This document shows positions 39,301 to 54,300 of a stretch of DNA of 64,000 bases, one piece after another. Both the position numbers and the translations under genes were made by a program. The DNA is taken from NCBI GenBank assembly GCA_030765055.1, contig CM060955.1:156546006-156610005 (forward strand), read 5' to 3'. This DNA comes from Mantis religiosa. Its lineage: Eukaryota; Arthropoda; Insecta; Mantodea; Mantidae. Under the pieces are notes generated by a model that worked only from the letters and a program-made list of their open reading frames with translations, was not told the DNA's origin and ran no database searches. How positions within the stretch are numbered: the first letter of the stretch is position 1; every line of letters starts with the position of its first letter.

Positions 39301-42300
39301 ATAGCGTCTTGCTGTAATAGGCTATCACCCGCTCATGGCCGTCCTGGATCTGCGATAGGACACCTCCAATGCAATGGTCGCTAGCGTCGGTGTCCACCAT
39401 GAAGGCGCCACCCGGTTGTGGGAAACCCAAAATTGGAGCACTGCACAGGGTCTCCTTCGGGTGCTGGAAAGCGTCTTCGGCGTCCTCCGTCCACACATAA
39501 GGCCGGTTTTCCTCCGTCAGGCGGGTGAGGGGTTTTGCGATGTTGTCGGCCTTTTCCTCTAAATCATTAAGGCGGTCGTCTACTTGACCCTTCCGCTTGC
39601 CCAGATTCGTGACGTCATCCCTCACGCCGGCCAACCGTTCCTCAAACTTTGCGGCGAGAGCCTCCTTCGCCGCCTTCATTTCCGTGGCCAGACTGCCGTT
39701 CGCTGCTCTCATTTCTGTGGTTAACTCGGCCTTCATTTCTTCCATCTTCTTGGTGATGTTGTCGTTGGCCGTCTTCATTTGTTTCAGTTCCGCGGCCAGG
39801 TAGTTATTTGCCGCTTCCGTTTTCTCTGTTAACTCGTTCATCTTCGCCAAAAGCATTTCCAATGCGGATTCCATGGCTGTAATGTTCGGTGCTGTTGTCT
39901 TCCCGCTTCCTGACACCAGTGTGATTTTGTGGGTTCGTGAAATGAAAAGTCCAATTTCACCACTCAAAAATGTGCTTTATTTCCACCGACTTACAGTTAA
40001 ACACTTGCCAATTACACAAAATTACGTAATGCACACAATTACGATTCACCAGTTCGTCCGTTATCGTTCCGATGCACGTACACAATTACGTAGTTGCTTC
40101 CGTTGCACGGCGCTACTTCACTAGCACGTCCAGCACTGACACACTGACTTCTTACACCAAGAACTGTCCTCACTGTCTCTCTGAAACCCTTTTTATAGGA
40201 ATGTCACTGCTTTCTCGACTTCTCCAGTTTCCAAAGGAAGGTTCCAGATGAAAGATCCCGTAATTTCCAGAACACAGGTAGAAGAGAAACAGACCGCACA
40301 ATCATGTTTTTTTTCCCCCAGCCATCCCTGTCACCACTATAAGACGGACGAGGGGGAGGCGTGGCTAACACGGACCTCCCCTGTCTTCCGCTCTCAGCTG
40401 CTTCTATAGGGTGTTCCAATGCCCGAGTGACAATATGTAAGTCCTTTTTCATATTACAACATACCACCACAAATCCCACGTAAAGCTGCAGTAGCAAATT
40501 TTAAATTACTTACGGAACATGATTATTTGGCCAAACACTTACACAGAATAGGAATTTATACAAATCCAAATTGTCCTCTGTGCAACAAACAAGAGGAAAT
40601 GACTGAAGAACATCTTCTAACCTCGAGATTTAAGAGATTTAAGAGTGTGAAAAAATTTACATAGGGAGGACAAAAAGAAACATAGGCACTAGAAAGAAAG
40701 AACACTTCAGGCACTTAAGATACAAAAATATTGATAAGTCCGCAATAGCAGCTCATTTCTGGTCTGAAAATCATGAAATTGAAGATAGCACAGAATTACT
40801 AAAATACGTACAAAAACATAGTGAACTCGTCATATGGGAGAGGATATACATAGAAAAACATAAAAACCAACTAATGAACTTTGAAATTCCGCTAGAAGAG
40901 AATCCCACATTTCAGTTCATCACTAAATCAACAGATGGCAGCAACAACCCCAGAATTACCCACACCGCTGGATCTAGCTTCAGTCGCACAAGAGCCGTAG
41001 ATGCAAACGAAGATTTGCGAAACATGTCCTCAAAATAGGTACGAAAGTGAAGCAGATGTGTAAAAAATACGACTCATCTAAAATTTAATAATCTTCTAAC
41101 CTGTAAAGCCCTACCTGCCAGACCCACTACACAGAAATATTGGAGAGCAAGAGAGCTAATGGCTTCATTGCCAAAGCCTAGCATTTGAAAACAACATACC
41201 ACAAAAAGACTGGATCCATTTCTGAGGTGGAGGCATACACAGGAATCTATTATATGGTGGCAGTGGTTGTTGCAGTGGTTGGTACCCTGAATGGCATTAA
41301 GCTTTGGGAATATTTCACATGAGCTATTCAGAGATGACTTGGATAAGGGCAACTTAAAATTGCCACCCAAGAGCAGGAATTGAACCAAAAATCCTCAGCA
41401 TGAGAGCTGTGGACAAAATCTCTGAGCTATCCCCTGGCATCCATAATGCAAGGATGACATATGTCATTACCAGCAGTAGATGTAAGACTACGGAAAGGGG
41501 CAGTTGCTTCTGATAAGGAACACAAATGAAATGACAGCTCCAGTACTCTCCAGCATTTAATTATCTTTCACTCCTCACATGGGCAACAATATTGTTACAA
41601 TTAAACAACCAGCACTCCAGCAACCCTGCCTGAGTCATCAACTTCTGAAGATGCACGGCGGAGAGTCGGGCGAAATGTCAAGTGCTATTTCAGCCAATCA
41701 ACCATGACCAAAAAGCCTGGATAACACATTTTATTGGATTAACACCGGCCATAAAAGCCTGAGCATGTACACTGTAGAGATTTTTTGCAAAAGTTGGCTA
41801 CACATTACAAATGTGCACATCGGCTCATCAAAAAGTTTCTCCTAATAATGGAGCAATCATAAAATAGCACTTTTAGCACCACAAAATTCTTCTGTACACT
41901 TATATATTAAATAACACATGAAGATGTTTATATGGTTTTAGTTTATTCATACACATAAAACAGAGATATTTACCCTAAATTCTAAGGTCTAGTCATGACA
42001 CTAAAATTATTTCAAAATTACCCAAATTTATTTACATTAGCATAATATGATAGAAGCACCAAAAACAACACTAAAAGTGCACACATTAAGAAGTTTTTGT
42101 AAAGTGCATTTTATAAATTCCATACCTGAAAGCAACATGGGCAACCTGATCTGTTGGATTGCGCAGTGTTCGCCAAAGAGCTTGCATAAGATCTGCACGT
42201 ACTGGCTGGATATGCTCATAAAGGAAATCTGGTTGTAAGTTATCTACACAAAGCTCCAATGTACGAAGACCCTAAAACACACAACATACTATTTGAAGGA

Positions 42301-45300
42301 TTGAATAATGTTTTGCTAATTTTTTACTTATTTCTCTATTTCTTACTGAATAAAAGTCTACGTGTATAAAATGTGATTAATCAATGTGTGATATTCATAT
42401 ATAAACAACAAGAGCTGAAATACTGAGTAGATCGATGGAGTCCCATAATGGAAAAATCTGAAGTGTTATATGATTTTGTCCATTATTGTTTATTTTTATA
42501 TTTTCTTCACAAACTATTTTTATAAAAGCTGTTCAACTCTCTAGTTCATGTTATTTAGCATAAATGCCTACAGAAATAGTTTAATTCCACCTTTCATTAG
42601 ATACAAAGGGATATATGGAAGGCTGAAGCAATAGTTAAATCTTTTAAAATTAGATTGTTGTATGTTGGTTTTGAAATTTCATATTATTTACACAGTATAC
42701 AAAATAACTGAATGGACTTAAAAAATAACAAAATTATTGAAAAATTTAAAATTAATATTTTACAAATGACTGATGCAACAAATATTACTTTGAATAAATG
42801 GTGCACTTTAAACAGATCTTCATTTGTGTATCCCTTGTGACAGTTCCCTACTCTACTACATGACAGTGTGTTCAGGCATATTGACCTTCCGTGATCAGTG
42901 TTGCAATCGTTTCTTATCTTGTTTATTAAAACAGTGAAATATTTGTAACTTGGCGTACAGTAAGGAGTGAAACACAAATGGAGCACTTGGGAGCTGTGTG
43001 TATTTGATATGAAGTGACGGGTGCATAATAGTATTAATAAAAAAAAAACTTAATGACTATAAATGTATTAAATACGTATCGACATATTTATTGTAATTTA
43101 AGTTAACTGATGGAAATTAATCATTTCTTCACACTAGCCATATATAGGCTAAGGTTTTGGATAGTTAGAGTCAACTTAAAAATTCACTGCCATGGCCGGG
43201 ATTTAAACCACGAATCTCCTGGATTCTATTCAGTCACTCTTACCCTCATATATATTTCCCTGGTGAACCACTAGGGGCTCTCGCATCCGAGATACACTGT
43301 TGGTGGCGACTTACTATCATAAGTATTTGAATCCCAGGCTTCATCATTAAACTTATTATTTAAGTTAATTGATGGAAATTAATCATTTCTTCACACTAGC
43401 CGTTTATAGGCTAAGGTTTTGGATAAAGTCAACCTGAAAAAATCAATGTCATGGCCGGGATTTAAACCACGGATCTCCTGGTTTCCGTCCAGTCGCTCAT
43501 ACCCATGTACGGAAACAGGAGATCCATGGTTTAAATCCCAGCCATGGCATTGAATTTTTCAAGTTGACTATCTATTTATTGTAATATTTTTCAAATAATA
43601 AAAATGAGGCTAAACAGCCCTAAGTTCTGCAATTTCTATAATGGAGTGATCAAATTTTATAACGGGAATAATTTCTAAAAAGGTGATTTGCTGAACTGGC
43701 AAAGGCATAATCCAAATATATCATGAGCAATATTCTGTCACTGAAAGATGTCTTACTGTCATTGTCGCTATAAATCATATACAAATCAACCTAGAGCTTC
43801 TTGTTTGAGTAATCCATTGCTTTTCCCAATAATTATCAATTATGTTAGTCTTCTAGTTACAACAACGAAAAGAATAAAAATGCTCTGCCATTAGTGGAAA
43901 GCTTTTATTATATAATTCCTGCAATTATAGAAGTATATGGTAATACAACTAATTTTCTTAAGTGTGATCAAACTGTTGTTTTCCATATGATGTGTTCTAT
44001 GTCCTAGAGTGCTGCTCAGTGATGGAACCAAACAAACAAAACAAAACAACCACATAGTTGGATGCATTTAAAGCTAAATCACCCATTAGGCTATTATGTA
44101 CTTCTATGAAATATGCATATTCTTTATGCAATGATCTGGAATCTGAATACAGAGTTCATATATACTATATGCTTCACCTGGCTAATTAGTGTATGAGAGC
44201 CATTTAGAGCAGACACCAAGGGATCCATCAACATTGGAAGATATGGCAGCAAAGAGCTGAGCCTCACTGGCACTGTAAGGCAAAGTTCCACAAACAGATC
44301 TTTCATGTGTTGCTTGTGAAGGCCACTCTGCAAACTGTTCAGACCTACAAAACAGAAAAATAACATCTTTTTAACATACTAGCAAGCGTTCTGAAATTGA
44401 AACCTGAAAAACTTCTCTGTATATAGCAAAGCATATTATTTTTACAATGACATGAAATTTAAAACCCATAAAATGTTCACCGCAGTAAATATACAAAAAT
44501 TGCAAGTAAAATGAATAAATATTCCATTTTACAAGAATACTTAACGCCTAAAAGTACGGCTTCTTTCTGTCACATATATTGAAATTCTTCCTCGTATAAA
44601 ATAAATACATTAAATGGCAACAAAGAACACAATTTCCTAGGTTATAGCAAACTTCTAGACCACTTAAATATGCTTAATACCATGAATTATAACCAAAAAC
44701 TGTCACAAAATACTGAAAGAACAAGAGTAATGTTTTTAAGAGCAGTTTGTATACAAGATGAATAAAGAAAATCATACAAGCACATGCTTCAGATATTTTT
44801 ACAAAGTTTTCTTTGTTTTCACCAACAATTTATCATGCTTTGATTATGTTTCAACCAGTGGTCATAAGCAGTCTGTCTCTCTTATTGATAATCAAAATGA
44901 GAGAAAAAACCCTGCAGAATCAAGTGAATGAGGATTCAATAAGTTAAAAGGTTAGAAGCCGTAACTGTTCCTGGCCCAATGAACATTTAAAAACTTGAGA
45001 ATATCTACTCTGCAGTTCTGATGTGACAGTAAGTCTGATATACCGTGCATTCCCTGAGCGACCGGAATGGCCCGCCCCATGGTGGCACCATAATGGGTGA
45101 GAGTTCGCGCATTCTCCGCCAGAATTATACCTAAAGGACTGGCAGGTAATGCGTACGGAACTAACTACTGTACTAATTTACATTAGGCTTATCTGAAATC
45201 ACAATATGTTAAAAGTGATGACCTTCAATGCGAATACATTCCCTTTATCTCCAAAAACAGTTCTGGTTCATTCCAAGAAGTTCATCTTGACTGATTGCCT

Positions 45301-48300
45301 GTATTTCTCTCATGATGTGTCTTTAAATTCTTATAAATTGTGCAGGATGGATTCATACACTTTATTCTTTAACATTCCCCATAAATAAAGATCACATGGA
45401 GATAGGAACGAGATGGCCACAATCCTTGACTAATTCTATCACCATACACACTTCATAATTCATGTATAGAATTCATAGCAGTGTGCGCTGTAGTTGAGTT
45501 CTGCTTAAACCACCCAAACAATCGTACATCTCTTGTTAGATGCCGAAAAAAATTGTTTAAAATGGAATTTACATAAACGTGTGAATGAACTGTTGTTATA
45601 CAAATATGACAATTTGTAACAAAAGCCTCACTTAACTTAAGAAAATGGTGTTAATTCTTCTTTCTAATTGATATTGATTTCACGAACTCTTGTCCGTATC
45701 TTCAGTCAAGGAAAACCACAGGAGAAAACAAATTCATTGTTAAGGAAGTTATATGTTCTGTTTTTTCAGTATTACTATGTTCTTATGTTTTTTCAGTATT
45801 ACCAAAATCTGAAAACGAAACAAACTTAAGAACAGAAACAACTGCTGGTACTTCAAAATTCATTACGCGATGTCTACTTTTTAAAATAAATATCTTTTCC
45901 CAAACTATTAAATCTATCGGGACATTAAATTGTTTTAATAATTTAACTTCAGGATTTATATTATATTTATATTATTTTTTTTCTTTTTTTTTTCTCTCCT
46001 GTGGTTTTCCTTGACAGAAGATGTCGACAAGAGTTCGTGAAATCAATATCAATTAGAAAGAAGAATTAACACCATTTTCTAAAGTTAAGTGAGGCTTTTG
46101 TTACAAATTGTTATATTTATATAATATTCATTGCTTTACTGTAGCTAGCTTCATTTTCTACATTATCAACTGTTGTGTCGAAAAATATGGAACCAATAAT
46201 TCTGCGTGCACTTACTGCACACCAAAACCCAACTTTTGCAGCATGGTGAGGAATTTTATGAATAACATGAGAATTTTCCATAGCCCAGCAACTACTGTTT
46301 TGGGAAGAAACGTGAAGTTGAATATAAAACCATGCTTCATCAGTGAAGAATGTTAAAAGTGGGTCCATGTCCACGTCATTAACGGACTGCAAAAACCAAC
46401 TGCAATAATTAGCCCTTGGTACAGGATCTTATGGTTGTAAAGCATGAACTACAGTTACCTTGTATGGCTTAAGTTTCAGAAGTTTCATCGCCCTAACCAC
46501 TGACATCTTGGAAATGCCAACCTCTTGTGCTACACGCCTCAATGATTTTTGCGATGAGTGCTCTAACCGGGTCCCTACTTTAACAAGCTTCTCCTCTGAT
46601 AGCACACAGCGTTTTTAACATATTTCAGGTCCATAAACAATCGTGTACGCTCAACTTTTTTGACAAATTCAGGAATAGTTGACCTAATAGGAATTCAAAC
46701 ACCTGCATAACGAATTGAAATTCTCTACGACACCTACTTGCGGAAGTTATTTCACATAAGTGTCGTACAGAAAAATATGTTGTCCTGAAGTGTACTGAGA
46801 CATTAGTAACTCCCAAATTATCACCAAGAGGCAACACAATGCCACTCCGAACATGCACGGAAACCTCTTTCCCTCACCATAGATCCAACTTGACTGACAC
46901 GGCAGTAGTAGAGTGCTATTCTCTAGCGGCAGACGTACCACTCATCATCCAGTCCAAGGCCACTGCGACATTGTCCAGTCACTCAGGGAACGCACGGTAT
47001 CATTTACACAGAGTTTTAATGAACTATACCAAAATATTTCCAGAGCAAGTGGAGATATCTTAAACAAGTAATTTGAGATAAGAGAATTATGGCCTGTTGG
47101 TTCAAATGTGGAAGTTAGGGCTAAAAGTTTCTAAAGTGCTAGTACATCAGTGCTAATGACAATACCACTTGAGTACACAACACACGAAAATGGAGACGGG
47201 TCAGAACGCACCCTCTAGTCTAATAGTTATGATATTAGCTTTCAGGTAAAATGTAAACAAGTTCAAGTCTCCTTCAGTTTGTCTTTTTTGTTTGTTTGGT
47301 TGTTTTTTTAATATTTGTCTTATTTTTAATTTTTTTACAAATGTATTTTACAGAATAATTTCACCTTGTCTGTGCAATTAATTAGAATTCTTTCTAACAA
47401 AGGTTGAATCCATGCAGTGCGTCTAAATGGGAAGTGTTCTTAAGGGTGAATGAACTTACATAAAATAAAAAGTTAATGTAATCTCTTTGCATCCTATTAG
47501 AATTGACATATTAAAAAGACAAAGAAAGAAAATTAACTACATGACAGGAGCAGAACCCATGATCTCTGGAACACCAATTTCCGGCATTATGGATTGGGCC
47601 ACCAGAGCACTTAAAGAAACACCACTAGAGCAGGCTACATGATGCAAGAAGGCAGTTAATTGCTATTCAGTGTCGCACTAGCAAGTGATTAGTTTGAGAT
47701 CAAATGTCTCTTTGAGGCATTAATCTTGAGAATGCCAATAACGACCTACTAAGAAATTATACTTCTATGCTCAGGAAGCAGCTTAAGAACATCCTAATCT
47801 AATAATTTCTCCCACCCTGTTTAAATACTGTCACCCGAACGTCATGACTCCCGATAGAACCGGCTGGCAGTAGGGCCAGACGGAAGCATTCAGGCCACGC
47901 CTACCCATTTATCTTGTGGCGTTCACTGAAGGGGATGGTGAGGAAAGTGTCACTGGTCGCTGGCCGCCTCCTTCCCCTCCCTTTGACGTCTGGAACAGTC
48001 GGGATATTTCATCTAACCCGGAACCTTCTAGATAGTTCAGTTGGTCTTATACAAGCGACGCGCCGGGCCGGAGAAGAGTTCAGTTCTTGGAGAGCAGCCG
48101 TGAGGAGCGCCGAGTGAGTTAACGGACCGGAAGACGGTGAACGTGCATCAGAGGAGTTGTATGTAACTGTGAGCGTGCAGTGGACCTGTGACAGACGAAC
48201 TGGTGAATTGTAATTGCGTGCATTACGTAATTCTGTGTAATCGGCAAGTGTTCCGACTGTAATTCGGTGGAAATAAAGAACATTGTTGAGTTGTGCAATT

Positions 48301-51300
48301 GGACTTTTAATTTCACGAACCCACAAAGTCACAATACGAACTTATCACCATCTGATGCCAATTAGGTTTAACATAATTAACAGCGCTATGTTTAGCCGCA
48401 GACCACTGCCTATTTCAACTTGCTTATATTAGTCACGCCTACAATTGCTGAAATTATTTCAGTGTAATTTATTAACATCTTGTTGTAGAACTTTCTTTGT
48501 GATATGTTTTGGAAGATAAAAAAAGTAGCAAAAACTTTTCATTACATGAAGCATAATAATTTCTATGACGGCATACAAAAACATGCCCTGTTATGATATG
48601 TTTCAACAATGGTGGAAACCACATAGAAAATTTAAGTAATATAGTATCTAAATAGAGTAAACTATTTTGCAAAAAATGTCTATAAATAAATTTTCATTTA
48701 AAAGAATTGTTGTTACTTCAAAAGTGTGTTTTAAGTAACACTGCTAGAATAAAATAACCAACTCCATTCCAGAAACACCAGAGAGCTGATGCAAGAATAA
48801 CCAACATCATATTATTCATAATTTTGAACTAAGTACAAAATTTTACAGGCATACCTTGTAGAAGGTTAGGAAGCAGAGGTAGGAACTCCTGGTACAGTAA
48901 ATCATGACTTCCTCCACCAATTGAACGAAAAAGAGCTCTCAGCAGTAGAAAGTAGTTATATGGTTCTTTGGCACTCATTGCCAACTCCATTGACCTGAAA
49001 TTGGTTTCATAGCATTACCGAAGTTTTAAAATAACAGCGCTTTCTACAACTATGTTTTATGTATATGTTAACTATCATCATCATTGTATTGTAGCACAAT
49101 ATTTTAAAGTTTAAAGAAAAAAATTTAAGCATTTCAACTACCTTAAATCAATGAACTGTGCAATTGCATACTAATGTCTCTCATGAGGCAACACCACTTC
49201 TTTGTTTGGGTGAAGGGTGTGGAGAGGGCTTAAACATCAAATAGCTACTTCAAGATCAATCTTGGTTGTCATGACAACCAAACCATATGCTTGTGCAGAA
49301 AGCATGCTGAACTGTCAGGATTGAGAAGTAATGTTAATTAACCATAATTACTGTCATGTATTATTGTCCCAAATTAGGGTTGAGACAGATTCAGTTTTCC
49401 TCTTTTCATATTAATGAACGTATACAGGTAAATTGCCATTATTACTGGCTATGAAGTTCTCTTCATTTGCTATGAATTTTATGTACGGGGTTAGGCATAA
49501 GTAGGATATTAAAAATGCATTATGGCGAAAGTATTGGAACAATATATTTTTAAGATATTACATAACATACATAGAAATATGCCCTTTTGCTACATAGGGC
49601 AATATATGTCAATGTTTTAAAATTATATCTGATAGGTGCCGCCATTATGGGCAACACATTTATCCAACCGCTGAACAAAAACTTGCATCACATGATGCAA
49701 AACATCCATTGGAATATATCGAGATTTAACTGTATTGGAACACCACAGTGATGCGAAATAATCAATTTATAGATGAGTCGTATTTATTATACATCTGCTT
49801 CACTTGCGTACCTATTTTGAGGACATGTTTTGCAAATCATCGTTTGCATCTTCGGCTCTTATGCGACTCTATAGATGAGTCATATTTATTATACATCTGC
49901 TTCAATTACGTCGCATAAGAGCCAAAGATGCAAACGATGATTTGCGAAACATGTCCTCAAAATAGGTACCTAAGTGAAGTAGATGTATAATAAATACGAC
50001 TCATCTATAAATTAATAATCCATTGGAATGTTTTGCACAGCTTCCCCTATCTGATCTGATTCCCTATCTGTATGCCAATATTTGAGGACATGTGGCAAAT
50101 ACCTTGCTTTTTCAAGTCTCCCCACAAGAAGAAACCAGGTGCAGTCAAATCAGGCGACCATACTGGCCAATGAATGTCCCCAAATCTTGAGATCAGATAA
50201 CTATTAGGTCAATTAATGGAAATTAATTGTTCTTTCACACTAGCTGTGTGAAAAATAAAGCTATATAAAATGAAAATTAAACTATAAAGTCCAGGCCTTG
50301 AAGTACCTGCAGCATAGTAAGTTGACATTAAGGTAGTTGTCTCATGTTTATGAGAACTCCTACTGATTTACGGGGAAAACACAAGTCAGTTGGAGAATTT
50401 AATGCAATGCTGGCATGTTGGCCAAGGTAGCTCAATGGTTAAAAGCAGCCGGACGGACACTGAGAGATATGTGGTTCAAATCATGACTATTGCATTGAAT
50501 TTTTCAGTCTGCTTCTACCTTTCCATATTTCAAGCAGAATTTTATCTCTGTATCCCAAACTTACTTTTGCTGCATATACATAATGGATAGTTGCAGACAA
50601 GCTATTCTTAGTCATGACATTAGAAGTATGTTGCTTTCAAGAGCATAGTTATATTTTTTGCTAGAATGCTCTGTCCATGTTCCTGTGATTTAACTTTCCC
50701 TTACAACAAAATGCAACTAACACTGAAGGATGGTATCATATAAAACCATAAACATATATACTGGTGTCCTCATATCCATACATACCTGTTTACAATTTGA
50801 TGAAGATGGGGACGTAGCATGTGTTCATTTTCAGCTGGAAAGAGACTCACACTTCCAAAGACCAGTTTAAACAGCTTTAGATACAAATTACTGCGTTCAA
50901 CATTGCTTCCCATTTCTTCCATGCGTTCCAGAAGATATTCTACTAACACTGTTGCAAAAATTGGAGATGTTGTGGGATTGGCTAGGAATGAGTTACCCAC
51001 AATTTGTAGAGTAACATTGCGATAGATACGTTCAACCATGTAATCTATTGTGGTGGAGAATATCTCTTGGAATGTTTGTGGATTCATCATTGAAAACTAA
51101 AAGAAAAAGATATATATATTTTACTAAAAGCATTATGTGTGTGCATGCGTGTAAGATGAGTGATTAGTACATAACATTGTAGAAGATTGATAAAATCCTT
51201 AGGAGATTAGAAACAATTCTGCAAAACAAAATTTTCCCCCTACAGCCAGGAATCGAACACAAGAATTTGCACATATTTTCCCTAGAAGATAGCATATTTT

Positions 51301-54300
51301 GGTGCACTATAAGGTAGACCATTAGGTTTTCTAAATCTTGATACCCTTAACAATAATAAAAACACTACTAATCCTTGTTTCACATAAGCTTGCCCCGTAT
51401 CTCTAAACAGTCACGTGACCTTATCTCCTCTCATTGGCTGCTGTTGTGGTATAGACTGTTGTGCAGTAAAAATTAGTTCGTTATTTAACATGGTGATATA
51501 TCTTTATATGTTGGAAGAGAATTGTCAAATTTATATTTTCGTAACTATTTGAATTAAATATATTACGCAACAGAGTTGATTTATCTGAAATGCATATTAA
51601 TTCTTAAACAAAGTAAAGAGGAGGTTCCTTTGCTTTCAAGCCCACCTTTCATATGACACGATAGCACGTGCTTTAGCGGTAGTGGTGACATATTTGTTAA
51701 ATGACTTTTATCACTGACCTTGTTTTGAACTGGTTTAGTCATATATTGCCATTCGAAGGTGTGCTGTGCCGAGTACAAGAGACAAATTATTTAATTGATT
51801 GTTTATTGCGCATGTACTTATATGTATAATGGCAGAGTCTACCGCCAGTTTTTCGCTGAACCATTGCACGGAAAAACCTTTACAAAGCGGTGAAAAAAGA
51901 ATTGCGGTGCATGTGTTTAATGCACTCACAGAGAAGAATCTATCTTAGTGAGAGAAGTCAAATAGCTGTGCTCTGAACTTACAGGTGTGTTAGACGCATA
52001 GGAACACAGCAACGTGAAATTGAGACAACAAGAAAACTTACCACTTCAGGCAAAAGCAGAAATAAACAAAAGCGTGTGCTCGGAGAGTGTGATGAGTTCG
52101 TGAAAAGTGCTGTGCGTCGTCATGTGCACAGTTTTTTCTTTAGAAACAAACTTCCTAACATAAATAAAATTTTAAATAAAATGAGGATGCAGATTTACAA
52201 ATTTCAGCACATATAGTCTGTATAGATTGCTTATAAGCTCGGGTTTGTGAATGAAAAAAGAGGAAAGAAAAATGTGCCAAGAGACAGAGGTGATATTGCT
52301 GTGTGGCGAAGATGTTATTTAAGGACAATCAAACTGTACCGAGATACAAGTCGCAAAATATACTACCTTGACGAGACATGGGTGAATGAAGGACACACAA
52401 AATATAAAGCATGGTGAGACATGACTTTTAAGACTGATAGACAAACATTTTTGCAAGGTATGTGTGCTGGTTTAAAAAATCCCAGAGGAAAAGGCTTATA
52501 AACTTGTTTCAGTTTTGTTGCTCATTCATTCAGTTTCAACTTGCTCAGTTTCATTATAAACTTGTATTTTTGCATGCCTTCATATCCTTATTTGTATGAT
52601 TTTATTTATCTTCCTGGCAATTATTATGACGTTTACTTCAGGCATAAATGTGACGGGAAGACATGGCCTATGGCGCGAAAGCATTAGCCAATTAGGGTGA
52701 GGGGGAAGGTAGTTGCATGCAGAGTGATACTTGTCAGCGGGACAAGGTTATGTGAAACAGAGATTAATAATGATGATGTCGATGGTGATGGTGATCTTAT
52801 GTGCTGCATTTAAAGACTATCTACTCATTTTCTATACACTATTCTTACAAAAACATTTTCTTGTATACAAATGTTAAGTATATCGAGATTTAACTGTATT
52901 GGAACACCACAGTGAAGCGAAATAATTATTAATTTTTAGATGAGTCGTATTTATTACACATCTGCTTCACTTTCGTACCTATTTTGAGGACATGTTTCGC
53001 AAATCATCGTTTGCATCTTCAGCTCTTATGCGACTAAAGCTTGATCCAGTGGTGTGGGTAATTCTGGAGTTGTTGCTGCCATCTGTTGATTTAGTGATGA
53101 ACTTAAATGTGGGATTCTCTTCTGGCGGGGTTTCAAAGTTCATTAGTTGGTTTTTATGCTTTTCTATGTATATTCTCTCCCATATGACGAGTTCACTATG
53201 TTTTTGTACGTATTTTAGTAATTCTGTTCTAGCTTCAATGTCATGATTTTCAGACCAGAAATGAGCTGCTATTGCAGACTTATCAATATTTTTGTATCTT
53301 AAGTGCCTGAAGTGTTCTTTCTTTCTAGTGCCTGTTTCTTTTTGTCCTCCCTATGTACATTTTTTCACAGTCTTTACACTTAATCTTGTAAATGCCTGAC
53401 TTTTCCTCTGGTTTTATCTTATCAGTATTATTACTGTGAAGTAGGTTTTTAATGTTGTAATTGTTTTTTGGTGCCAATGTTATATTGTATTTCTTGAATA
53501 TTTTTTGGAACTTTTTTGTGGCACAGGGGTGGTAAGTAAATTTAGCAAATCTAATTTCTTGTTTTATTGGTGTGAGAGCTGTGATCTGTTTTAATCTCTT
53601 TTGAAGTTTGAATGATTTTAGTTTTTTATCTACAAGGTTTTTTCCATATCCATTTTTAATTGCAGTTTTTAAGATTTGATGGTATTCGTTTTGATATTCT
53701 TGCTGGCTGAGGGGTAGTAAATCTTGTAGATAAAAAACTAAAATTATTCAAACTTCAAAAGAGATTAAAACAGATCACAGCTCTCACACCAATAAAACAA
53801 GAAATTAGATTTGCTAAATTTACTTACCACGCCTGGGCCACAAAAAAGTTCCAAAAAATATTCAAGAAATACAATATAACATTGGCACCAAAAAACAATT
53901 ACAACATTAAAAACCTACTTCACAGTAATAATACTGATAAGATAAAACCAGAGGAAAAGTCAGGCATTTACAAGATTAAGTGTAAAGACTGTGAAAAAAT
54001 TTACATAGGGAGGACAAAAAGAAACATAGGCACTAGAAAGAAAGAACACTTCAGGCACTTAAGATACAAAAATATTGATAAGTCCGCAATAGCAGCTCAT
54101 TTCTGGTCTGAAAATCATAAAATTGAAGATAGCACCAAATTACTAAAATACGTACAAAAACATAGTGAACTCGCCATATGGGAGAGAATATACATAGAAA
54201 AACATAAAAACCAACTAATGAACTTTGAAATCCCGCCAGAAGAGAATCCCACATTTAAGTTCATCACTAAATCAACAGATGGCAGCAACAACTCCAGAAT

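Larger units (their letters stand above)
38009..40432 (-). mobile_element. internally deleted gypsy derivative with near-identical LTRs
   Basis: LTRs of 513 bp at 38009-38521 and 39920-40432 differ at only two positions by eye. Target duplication ATAT at 38005-38008 and 40433-40436. Primer-binding site TGGTGTCAGGAAG and purine tract GAGGAGGGAGCAG as in the full-length element. Only 1.4 kb of internal sequence remains: protease, RT and most integrase are gone. Likely mobilised in trans by a relative. Confidence 0.93.

Noticed and set aside
45050..45140. GC-richer patch resembling a CpG promoter
   Set aside because: It is the left TIR region of a Tc1/mariner-type transposon whose inverted partner is at 46915-46997.
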